Below, piece after piece: positions 1-5,180 of a DNA stretch of 5,275 nucleotides. Made by a program: the position numbers and the translations under genes. Origin of the DNA: Promethearchaeota archaeon (GTDB lineage Archaea; Asgardarchaeota; Lokiarchaeia; Sigynarchaeales; SOKP01); assembly GCA_004524515.1 (NCBI GenBank), contig SDNV01000171.1, forward strand, positions 1 through 5,275, in the 5' to 3' direction. Position 1 is the stretch's first letter. Every line of letters begins with the position of its first letter. The notes under the pieces were generated by a model. It saw only the letters and a program-made list of their open reading frames with translations, had not been told where the DNA came from and did no database searches.

Positions 1-1
1 A

Positions 2-1390
2 TGTTTGTTTCTTTTCTCCATATTCTTCTGCTATCATTGTTTTTACTTCATTCACCCAATTAGATGTCCTTTGTAATAAACCTTTAAAATCTTCAATGGT
101 TAAAGATTTGTTTTCAGATTTAATCCAACTAAGTGCTTTTTGATATAATTTCTCTAATGGTAATAAATTTTGTATCTGGGCCAAAAAAATTAATAAATTA
201 AAGGAAATTTTTGCTTCCTTTTTTTTTGATATTGGTTTGATCTTAGTTAATTCATACAAATACTTTAAAAAGCCTTCTTCTTGTTTGGATTCCAAATTTT
301 CAAGCCCATAGTATACATTTTCAATTTTTTCAAAGAAATCATAATATTGGGGGAGTTCTTCTATTCGGAGGGAAATATGTTTCATTGGATTTGTTCTATA
401 AATTAACATTCTATAAATTTCTGGGTCACCAATCTCTAAATAATTTTTAGGTGTAAACACAATTCCTTTTGAAGTTTTCATATCTTGATCCCCCAACCTC
501 AACCACTCATATGGTACTTTTACGGGGCCCTCATAACCATATAATTTTTGGCAAATTTCTAAGCCTGTGTCATAAGCGCCACCTTTTACACTATGATCTT
601 TTCCAGCTGGCTCGCAAGTAGTGTTAAATAAAGCCCATTTTGCCGGCCAATCCACGCGCCAATTTAATTTTATTCTTCCGCTTGAAAGTGGTATTTCATT
701 ATTAAAACCACAAGCGGAGCAAGTATAGCTTACGCTTTCTTCCTGTTTTAAATATGAAATTACTCTATTAGGCTTGATTGCACCATCTGGAGTTCTTTTT
801 TGAAGTCTATTACATCTTTCGCATAAAACCATTGCCGGCATCCAAGTTTCCTGCATTTTTAAAAATAATTTTTGTTTTTGTTCATCTAAAGTTGGTAAAA
901 TATACTTTTTAAGAATATTTTTAATCAAATCATTGTTCTCAAGAGCGATTTTAATCATTTCTTGCATTTCTTCTGTCTGATATAATTCAAAAGACCAAAT
1001 AACCTCGTTCTTAATACCAAAATCCTTGAAAGTTGAAGTCAACTCATTACCGTAATGATGACCATAACTTTCACACCCACAATTTTTCTCTGGGCAAGGA
1101 ATCAATGCAAATGGTTTCCCCAGATGTTCTTCTTGAAAATGTTTATCTATATAATCAGGAAATCTTTTTGCGGCATCAAAGTCATCTAAAAATAAATAAA
1201 ATTTTACCTTCTTCCCTCTTTCTTTCAATCTTTTACGTAAAGACTCACATATCAAGATTTCTCTTAAAATTCCCAAGTGAACATGACCAGATGGAGTCTT
1301 ACCAGTAGCTAATGTAATTTGTTCGGGATTTTTAGAGTAAATCTCATCTAATATATCCTCAAGCCAGTGTATTGAAAATTCTTTGTTCAA
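2..1390 (-). CDS. lysS: Lysyl-tRNA synthetase, class I (partial, C-terminus beyond window)
   Basis: This cytoplasmic enzyme activates lysine with ATP and loads it on tRNA-Lys; the class I form is typical of archaea and some bacteria. Reading the minus strand gives 463 open codons. Seen directly: a HIGH-type signature, GKTPSGHVHLG, with HVHLG at residues 36-40; a cysteine-rich segment PCPEKNCGCES from C99; a zinc-ribbon pattern with C190-x2-C193 and C224-x2-C227; and a KMSKS-position segment DMKTSKG at 303-309, which lacks the usual first lysine. The helical anticodon-binding region follows and is cut by the window edge; full-length relatives are usually a little over 500 residues, so some tens are missing. 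The start is TTG at 1388-1390: an in-frame TGA lies three codons upstream, and no in-frame ATG precedes the HIGH motif. It diverges from the ABCE1 gene. The family call is firm; the start is less so. Confidence 0.95.
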   Translation of the reverse strand, partial: MNKEFSIHWLEDILDEIYSKNPEQITLATGKTPSGHVHLGILREILICESLRKRLKERGKKVKFYLFLDDFDAAKRFPDYIDKHFQEEHLGKPFALIPCPEKNCGCESYGHHYGNELTSTFKDFGIKNEVIWSFELYQTEEMQEMIKIALENNDLIKNILKKYILPTLDEQKQKLFLKMQETWMPAMVLCERCNRLQKRTPDGAIKPNRVISYLKQEESVSYTCSACGFNNEIPLSSGRIKLNWRVDWPAKWALFNTTCEPAGKDHSVKGGAYDTGLEICQKLYGYEGPVKVPYEWLRLGDQDMKTSKGIVFTPKNYLEIGDPEIYRMLIYRTNPMKHISLRIEELPQYYDFFEKIENVYYGLENLESKQEEGFLKYLYELTKIKPISKKKEAKISFNLLIFLAQIQNLLPLEKLYQKALSWIKSENKSLTIEDFKGLLQRTSNWVNEVKTMIAEEYGEKKQT

Positions 1391-1438
1391 TTTACTTCAT
1401 AAATTTAGCAATTTTCTTATCTGATTAAATGAAAAAGA

Positions 1439-1447
1439 TTATTTATC
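1439..1447 (+). promoter_or_regulatory. Candidate TATA element for ABCE1
   Basis: An AT-only stretch, TTATTTATC, lies about 36 bases before the ABCE1 start. With the usual archaeal spacing of roughly 25-27 bases to the start site, transcription would begin near 1470 and leave a leader of about ten bases, in keeping with the missing Shine-Dalgarno. The surrounding 88-bp divergent spacer is AT-rich throughout, so the precise element is uncertain; TTTTAAAA at 1456-1463 is too close to the start codon to fit. Confidence 0.25.
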
Positions 1448-1478
1448 ATTTTTCATTTTAAAACGTGGTTAAATTATC

Positions 1479-3272
1479 ATGAGGATTGCTGTACTCAATA
1501 AAGACCGTTGTAAACCAGAAAAATGCAGTCCATTTGGAGAGAAACCTTGCATTAAATATTGTCCCAGAGTACGCACGGGAGATGATACAATCATACTTGG
1601 TCCAGATGGTAAGAATGTAATCATTTCCGAAAATTTGTGTACAGGTTGTGGAATTTGCATAAAAAAATGTCCCTTTAAAGCAATAAGCATTGTAAATTTA
1701 CCTGATCCTTTAAAAAGTGAGATTACATATCGTTATGGTCCTGATCAATTTTCTCTTTTTAGGATGGCGATTCCTAAAAGGGGAAAAGTATTAGGTTTAA
1801 TTGGTCAAAATGGTATTGGAAAAAGTACTATGTTAAAAATTCTCTCTGGAGATTTGAAGATGAATTTAGGCCGATTTAATCAAGAAGCACCTGATATGGA
1901 TGAAATAATTGAACATTTTAAGGGTTCAGAATTGCAACAATACTTTATTGATATGAAACAAAAGAAACTGAATGTTGTTTTAAAACCTCAAAATATCACA
2001 ACAATTCCGAAATATGTACAAGGAAAAGTATATTCCCTTTTAAAAAAAAATGATACTTATGATAAGTTAGATTCACTGATTGATTCATTAAATCTGAGAG
2101 AGATATTAGATCGTGATGTGAAGGTTCTTTCAGGAGGTGAATTACAGCGTGTAGCTATTGCTGCGGCCTATATTAAAAACGGAGATGTTTATTTAATCGA
2201 TGAGCCTAGTTCTTATTTAGATGTCAGTGAAAGGATAAATATGGCTAAATTGATTCGAACATTAGCCACTCAGGATAAAATTGTTATTGTAGTTGAACAT
2301 GATTTAGCAATCTTAGATTATATGAGTGATTATGTATCTCTTTTCTATGGGTCTCCTGGAGTATATGGAATTATTTCTCACCCTCAAAGTGTAAGAGTTG
2401 GAATTAACATATATCTAAATGGATATATAAAAGATGAAAACGTAAGAATTAGAGAGATGCCTATCATCTTTCATGAACGTCCTCCATTAGAGTCTGGATT
2501 TAGTATTGGTAATGTAATTTTCTCTTATGATAAATTAAATACATCTATGGGAAGTTTTTCCTTAGAGGTAAAAGGAAGTGAAATTCACGCGGGAGAAATT
2601 ATTGGAATCCTTGGACCAAATGGGATAGGTAAATCTACTTTCATTAATTTATTGGCCAATAATTCCAATAATGCAGAAGATCTGAAAATTTCGGTAAAAC
2701 CCCAGTATATTAAATTAACTGAATCGGATCTAGTATCAAACGTGATAACCAACCTAAAATTAGCTCCACATCTAAGCCAATCTTATAAGAAAAGAATTAT
2801 AAATGGGTTAAATTTAGAAAACATTAAAGAGAGACAGATTGGGGAATTAAGTGGCGGAGAACTTCAACGAGTGGCAATTGCTAAATGTTTAACGACTGAA
2901 GCTGATATTTATTTATTAGATGAACCATCAGCATTTCTAGATGTTGAAATGCGATTACAAGTAGCTCAAATTTTAAGAAAGTCAATAGAAGAATTAAAAA
3001 AATCTGCTTTTGTTGTTGAACATGATATTATTACTCAGGATTTTATTGCTGATTCAATTTTAGTATTTGAAGGAACACCTGGAATAAAAGGATATGCTTC
3101 AGCACCATTAGATTTAAGAGAAGGGTTTAATAAATTTTTAGAAATTATGAACATAACTTTTAGAAGGGATAATCTCACTAAAAGACCTCGAGTAAATAAA
3201 TTAGGCAGCAATAAAGATTCTTATCAAAAAAGTATTAATGAATATTATTACATTCCGAAACATTCTAATTAA
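1479..3272 (+). CDS. rli1: ABCE1/Rli1 ribosome-recycling ATPase
   Basis: ABCE1 is a soluble twin-ATPase that splits post-termination ribosomes with the help of aRF1 or Pelota. The 597 residues match family length (about 590-600). Domain order: an N-terminal double Fe-S domain with C11, C16, C24, C28 and a ferredoxin-type set C54-x2-C57-x2-C60-x3-C64; NBD1 with Walker A 109-117 (GQNGIGKST), the ABCE1-specific helix-loop-helix GSELQQYF at 149-156, Q-loop Q171, LSGGELQR 217-224, D241-E242 and H274; a hinge at about 305-325; NBD2 with Walker A 379-387 (GPNGIGKST), Q409, LSGGE 457-461, D481-E482 and H515; and a C-terminal hinge with FRRD 561-564 and RPRVNKLG 569-576. All catalytic residues are present, so it should be active. 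Spacing in the first cysteine cluster is wider than usual. No strong Shine-Dalgarno is seen, so initiation may use a short leader. It is divergent from lysyl-tRNA synthetase. Confidence 0.98.
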   Translation: MRIAVLNKDRCKPEKCSPFGEKPCIKYCPRVRTGDDTIILGPDGKNVIISENLCTGCGICIKKCPFKAISIVNLPDPLKSEITYRYGPDQFSLFRMAIPKRGKVLGLIGQNGIGKSTMLKILSGDLKMNLGRFNQEAPDMDEIIEHFKGSELQQYFIDMKQKKLNVVLKPQNITTIPKYVQGKVYSLLKKNDTYDKLDSLIDSLNLREILDRDVKVLSGGELQRVAIAAAYIKNGDVYLIDEPSSYLDVSERINMAKLIRTLATQDKIVIVVEHDLAILDYMSDYVSLFYGSPGVYGIISHPQSVRVGINIYLNGYIKDENVRIREMPIIFHERPPLESGFSIGNVIFSYDKLNTSMGSFSLEVKGSEIHAGEIIGILGPNGIGKSTFINLLANNSNNAEDLKISVKPQYIKLTESDLVSNVITNLKLAPHLSQSYKKRIINGLNLENIKERQIGELSGGELQRVAIAKCLTTEADIYLLDEPSAFLDVEMRLQVAQILRKSIEELKKSAFVVEHDIITQDFIADSILVFEGTPGIKGYASAPLDLREGFNKFLEIMNITFRRDNLTKRPRVNKLGSNKDSYQKSINEYYYIPKHSN

Positions 3273-3273
3273 A

Positions 3274-3300
3274 TCTGTTTCTTACTCCTCAATTTCCTTT
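3274..3300 (+). terminator. Candidate pyrimidine-rich terminator after ABCE1
   Basis: Immediately after the ABCE1 stop codon the plus strand is almost entirely pyrimidine, with several short T runs (for example TTTCCTTT) and no hairpin. Archaeal RNA polymerase commonly terminates at T-rich tracts without a stem. The rest of the spacer up to 3508 is AT-rich with small imperfect palindromes and no supportable gene. The call is positional and weak. Confidence 0.25.
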
Positions 3301-3483
3301 GGAAAAATAAATATTTCTAATGAATAAATAATTCTAATTTATGATTAATAATTAGATTTAAATAAAAACAAATAATTTGTTAATGGGGTCCATTTAATAT
3401 ATATGTATTAAATTTGTATTTTAGAAATTTAATTATATTATTGCAATGGAAATTGTACAGTCTTTTATTATTTATTAAATTAA

Positions 3484-3500
3484 AAATAATGAAAAAAATA
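3484..3500 (-). terminator. Candidate T-rich terminator after the winged-helix gene
   Basis: Just past the stop of the minus-strand winged-helix gene, the transcript strand carries a seven-T run (3492-3498) and a second T-rich run. This is the form of intrinsic archaeal terminators. The flanks are weakly self-complementary, with gaps. Support is position plus composition only. Confidence 0.3.
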
Positions 3501-3508
3501 GAAATTAT

Positions 3509-3760
3509 TTATTTTAATTTCCAAAAAACCAATGGCCTTCCTCTTTTCCCATTACTTCTTGTATATTTCTCCAAAACCCTTCTTTTTTGTAATTTCAGCA
3601 AATTATCATAAATGGTTGTTCTAGGTGTACCGAGTTGTTTAACTAATTGATTTCTGGTTAAAGGACCACTTTTCTCAAGAATTTTAACTAAATTATTTTG
3701 AAGTGGTGTGAAAAGTTCATTAGTGGTTAGTTTTTCTTCTATTGAAATATTATTTGCCAT
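3509..3760 (-). CDS. Small winged helix-turn-helix DNA-binding protein
   Basis: This 83-residue protein is almost wholly one winged helix-turn-helix domain, so it is probably a transcription regulator; its target is unknown. Reading it: helix 1 about 18-31 (TPLQNNLVKILEKS), helix 2 about 34-43 (LTRNQLVKQL), recognition helix about 46-59 (PRTTIYDNLLKLQK), then a basic wing around SNGKRGRP (69-76) ending in the strand VFWKL. The RTTIYDNLLKL pattern and the GRP turn before an aromatic strand resemble MarR/TrmB-like and other small archaeal regulators. The start is well supported: GGAGG lies seven bases upstream. No sensor domain is present, so it may act as a dimer or with a partner. It diverges from the RHH gene and converges with ABCE1. 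The fold is fairly sure, the exact family not. Confidence 0.85.
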   Translation of the reverse strand: MANNISIEEKLTTNELFTPLQNNLVKILEKSGPLTRNQLVKQLGTPRTTIYDNLLKLQKRRVLEKYTRSNGKRGRPLVFWKLK

Positions 3761-3764
3761 ATTA

Positions 3765-3772
3765 GTCCCTCC
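3765..3772 (-). promoter_or_regulatory. Strong Shine-Dalgarno of the winged-helix gene
   Basis: On the minus strand GGAGGGAC precedes the start codon, with GGAGG (3768-3772) separated from ATG by seven bases. It fixes the start at 3760. It stands out because the other genes in this window show no comparable site, which suggests that this transcript has a true leader while its neighbours may be leaderless or short-leadered. Confidence 0.8.
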
Positions 3773-3793
3773 ACAAATTCTTTTATTTTAATA

Positions 3794-3810
3794 TCGACAA
3801 TTTTTCGACA
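3794..3810. repeat. Direct repeat TCGACA, 11-bp period, upstream of the winged-helix gene
   Basis: Two identical TCGACA hexamers start at 3794 and 3805, exactly 11 bases apart, which puts them on the same helix face. They are GC-containing islands in an almost pure AT background. They lie 34-50 bases upstream of the winged-helix start codon, just downstream of a weak TATA-like run (3811-3817, minus). That is where a repressor would block RNA polymerase, so an operator for the winged-helix protein itself is plausible. Each TCGA core is also self-palindromic. This could still be chance. Confidence 0.35.
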
Positions 3811-3863
3811 TTTTTAATCTAATTTCATTAAAGAGTGTCTTATAATAATATAAACTCAAAGTG

Positions 3864-3873
3864 TATATAAAGG
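3864..3873 (+). promoter_or_regulatory. TATA-like element TATATAAAGG upstream of the RHH gene
   Basis: This is the most canonical TATA box by eye in the region, with an A-rich stretch before it that could serve as a BRE. The start site would fall near 3893, inside the left arm of the inverted repeat, and would give a leader of roughly 75 bases containing most of that hairpin. A second TATA candidate lies in the repeat loop at 3911-3920; the sequence alone does not decide between them. Confidence 0.35.
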
Positions 3874-3882
3874 TGCTTATTT

Positions 3883-3944
3883 ATGCAATATTATCATCAT
3901 TTAACATAGATTTAAATAAAACGAAAATTATGATAATATTGCAT
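3883..3944. repeat. 20-bp inverted repeat (19/20 paired) with 22-bp loop
   Basis: The left arm 3883-3902 begins ATGCAATATTATCAT; the right arm 3925-3944 is its reverse complement, with one mismatch (3898 against 3929) and 15 consecutive perfect pairs at the outer end. Pairing stops abruptly on both sides. The loop, 3903-3924, contains TTTAAATAAA, a good archaeal TATA form. No T run follows, so an intrinsic terminator is unlikely. The position, 26-87 bases upstream of the RHH start, suggests a two-site operator framing the promoter, or a structured 5' leader if the upstream TATA is used. The arm length is well beyond what AT bias would easily give. Confidence 0.8.
3911..3920 (+). promoter_or_regulatory. 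TATA-like element inside the inverted-repeat loop
   Basis: TTTAAATAAA sits between the two arms of the inverted repeat. At normal archaeal spacing, transcription would start near 3941, at the end of the right arm, with a leader of about 29 bases before the RHH start codon. If this is the true promoter, a protein bound to both arms would block TBP/TFB and polymerase together. Confidence 0.35.
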
Positions 3945-3969
3945 GTCTAAATAAAAATCATATAATCTT

Positions 3970-4344
3970 ATGACAGATACCGCAAGAACAACTGTTACAT
4001 TAAGTTTAGTTAGTATGAAGCAAGTTGAAGAATTAGTAGGAGTATTTGGTAATTCTCCTGCCTCAGTAATTAGTAGAATTGTTGAACATTTTTTTGACTA
4101 TGGAAGATTCGATGATGTATTATCAAATTTAAGAGCAAAAAAAAGAAGACTCTATCCACCAGATGAAAAAATTCTAAAAGAAAAAATTTTAAATTTATTT
4201 AAGGGAGCAGATAAAATACCGTTAAATGATTTTTTAGAATATCTGGAAATCGATAAAACTTATGTATTAGATAATATTTTTGAATGGTCTCAAAAATATA
4301 ATATTAAAATGGTTGAAAATCTGATTGTTAGACAGACAGAATAA
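3970..4344 (+). CDS. Ribbon-helix-helix (CopG/Arc-like) protein with C-terminal possible winged helix
   Basis: This 124-residue protein is probably a DNA-binding regulator. The N-terminal part reads as a ribbon-helix-helix unit: a strand TARTTVTLSL (4-13) that would pair across a dimer and enter the DNA major groove, helix A about 15-25 (SMKQVEELVGV), a turn with GNSP, and helix B about 30-42 (ASVISRIVEHFFD). A basic linker AKKRRLYPP (about 56-64) follows. The C-terminal half looks like a compact helical/winged-helix unit: helix ILKEKILNLF, helix LNDFLEYL, helix YVLDNIFEW, then a strand IKMVENLIVR. The second assignment is by pattern only. No Shine-Dalgarno precedes the ATG. The gene diverges from the winged-helix regulator across a region with a strong inverted repeat, consistent with autoregulation, and ends 14 bp from the convergent pilin gene. 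Confidence 0.8.
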   Translation: MTDTARTTVTLSLVSMKQVEELVGVFGNSPASVISRIVEHFFDYGRFDDVLSNLRAKKRRLYPPDEKILKEKILNLFKGADKIPLNDFLEYLEIDKTYVLDNIFEWSQKYNIKMVENLIVRQTE

Positions 4345-4358
4345 AAGATCCTGCTTAT

Positions 4359-4574
4359 CTATCCTCCAATTACCCCAAAAATATCAAAAAAATCGTTTGA
4401 TAAACCCAGCGTCCAATTTATAATTGAAGTGATTACTCCTACAAGAATAAGGAATACAAATAAAGCAAATCCAACAAGTAAAGCATATTCAACTAAACTT
4501 CCACCAAAATCATCCTTAATAAAATAGATTATCCTTTTTTTGATATTACTGATGACTTTTTTAAGTTTTTTCAT
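4359..4574 (-). CDS. Flp/Tad-type (type IVb) pilin precursor
   Basis: This 71-residue protein looks like a prepilin that a membrane peptidase trims before assembly into a surface filament. Seen: a strongly basic N-terminal leader (KKLKKV, IKKR), then DDFGGSLVEYALL, then one hydrophobic segment (about 30-52) and a short polar tail. Cutting between G24 and G25 would place Glu at +5 (E29) and Tyr at +6 (Y30), the Flp hallmark, and leave a 47-residue mature pilin, the usual Flp size. Bacterial Flp precursors have a similar block around LVEYAL. No prepilin peptidase, secretion ATPase (TadA-like) or TadB/C-like membrane gene is visible nearby, so assembly genes must lie elsewhere. The gene follows HIT on the same strand after 55 bp but has its own TATA candidate. 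A generic small membrane protein is the main alternative. Confidence 0.78.
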   Translation of the reverse strand: MKKLKKVISNIKKRIIYFIKDDFGGSLVEYALLVGFALFVFLILVGVITSIINWTLGLSNDFFDIFGVIGG

Positions 4575-4580
4575 TCTTTA

Positions 4581-4633
4581 TTGGCTTATTAAAAAATAGT
4601 TATAAAAAGTAAACTAAATATTTAATAAGCTAA
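4581..4633. repeat. 13-bp inverted repeat between HIT and pilin genes
   Basis: The left arm 4581-4593 (TTGGCTTATTAAA) pairs with the right arm 4621-4633 at 12 of 13 positions, leaving a 27-base loop. The right arm overlaps the HIT stop codon. The loop contains the T-rich, TATA-like sequence proposed as pilin promoter. It may be a HIT transcript end-structure or an operator. In such AT-rich DNA a repeat this short can arise by chance. Confidence 0.4.
4600..4608 (-). promoter_or_regulatory. Candidate TATA element for the pilin gene
   Basis: On the minus strand TTTTTATAA is centred about 30 bases before the pilin ATG. Archaeal spacing would place the start site only a few bases ahead of the start codon, so the pilin mRNA could be leaderless or nearly so, which agrees with the lack of a Shine-Dalgarno. 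The same T runs could also terminate the upstream HIT transcript. Confidence 0.35.
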
Positions 4634-5043
4634 CTTAAAATTTCAGATTTGATTGCATCAAGTGTACTATCATCAATTTGCAATTTAGGAATTTTTATTT
4701 GAAATTTTGCATCATCTTTTTTTCTTGGAATGATATGAATATGAAAATGATTGATCACTTGACCTGCGGCGGTAAAATTATTTTGTAGTATGTTATATCC
4801 ATCAATATTCAATCGATTGTGAATTTTTTTTCCTAATTTTTTAACAACAACCATAAGATGAGTTAATATATCGTCTGGAATATCTTCTATAGTGGAATAA
4901 TGACTTTTTGGAATTACAAGGGTGTGTCCCTTTGAAATTGGAAAAATATCAAGAATTCCGATACATATTTCATCATTAAAAATAATTTTAGCAGGAATTT
5001 CATTAGTAGTTATATTGCAAAACAAGCATTCTTTCTCATTCAT
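4630..5043 (-). CDS. HIT-family (histidine triad) nucleotide-binding protein
   Basis: HIT proteins of this size are cytosolic dimers that hydrolyse nucleoside phosphoramidates or dinucleoside polyphosphates such as AMP-lysine or Ap4A. The 137 residues show the family signature HFHIHII at 99-105; the middle histidine, H101, should be the nucleophile that is transiently AMP-linked. The N-terminal C6-x2-C9 pair with H48 and H99 matches the structural zinc site of many microbial HIT proteins. Other family marks are DIFPISKGHTLVIPK at 32-46 and the GYNILQNN segment before the triad. The length is normal and the gene looks intact. The start is the only upstream ATG and no clear Shine-Dalgarno is seen. 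It precedes the pilin gene on the same strand by 55 bp and diverges from the partial gene at the right edge. The exact substrate cannot be read from sequence. Confidence 0.95.
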   Translation of the reverse strand: MNEKECLFCNITTNEIPAKIIFNDEICIGILDIFPISKGHTLVIPKSHYSTIEDIPDDILTHLMVVVKKLGKKIHNRLNIDGYNILQNNFTAAGQVINHFHIHIIPRKKDDAKFQIKIPKLQIDDSTLDAIKSEILS

Positions 5044-5095
5044 TTAAGAATCATTTGAGACTAAATTTAATTGTATGATATTAAGAATTACTAAG

Positions 5096-5106
5096 ATATA
5101 TATTTT
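5096..5106 (-). promoter_or_regulatory. Candidate TATA element for the HIT gene
   Basis: On the minus strand an AAATATATATC-type stretch lies about 57 bases before the HIT start, giving a predicted start site near 5073 and a leader of about 30 bases. A closer alternative, TTAAATTTAG around 5062-5071, would give a start site almost at the ATG. The 137-bp divergent spacer is too AT-rich to choose firmly. Confidence 0.3.
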
Positions 5107-5133
5107 TTAATAAATCGACACCCAGACTTACTT

Positions 5134-5141
5134 TTTTTATA
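5134..5141 (+). promoter_or_regulatory. Candidate TATA element for the right-edge gene
   Basis: TTTTTATA followed by a more GC-rich stretch (AGAAGCGGA) lies about 43 bases before the ATG at 5181. Normal archaeal spacing puts the start site near 5164, with a leader of around 15 bases. Support is positional only. Confidence 0.28.
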
Positions 5142-5180
5142 GAAGCGGATATTTCTTTAGAATAAAAATAGTATTTGAAA

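Noticed and set aside
1033..1308. 91-codon plus-strand open frame
   Set aside because: It lies antisense inside the lysyl-tRNA synthetase, over the region encoding the HIGH motif and cysteine-rich segment. The protein has no recognisable pattern, so it is a shadow.
1469..1690. 73-codon minus-strand open frame
   Set aside because: It is antisense to the Fe-S domain of ABCE1, whose cysteine pattern proves the plus-strand frame.
3333..3356. TCTAATT/AATTAGA inverted repeat with 10-base loop
   Set aside because: Only seven pairs, all in AT-rich spacer; likely chance.
3392..3413. 22-bp AT-only palindrome with one mismatch, ATTTAATA...TATTAAAT
   Set aside because: In DNA of almost only A and T, short palindromes of this size are expected now and then, and it is not placed at a start or an obvious gene end.
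3414..3611. 65-codon plus-strand open frame, hydrophobic
   Set aside because: It overlaps the C-terminal coding part of the winged-helix gene antisense and otherwise consists of AT-rich spacer; its Leu/Ile/Phe content is what AT-rich DNA gives by default. No ribosome binding site is seen.
3892..3900. Box C-like ATGATGA on the minus strand, possible C/D guide RNA
   Set aside because: No matching CTGA box D is found on that strand within the next 50 bases or so, and the word is explained by the inverted-repeat arm.
3883..3944. Inverted repeat as a terminal repeat of a small mobile element
   Set aside because: The span is only 62 bp, no target-site duplication is seen at its edges, and its position over a promoter fits regulation better.
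4359..4574. Pilin-like protein as SecE/Sec61-gamma
   Set aside because: SecE also is small with one membrane helix, but the G-x4-E-Y pattern after a basic leader is the Flp pilin pattern and not part of SecE.
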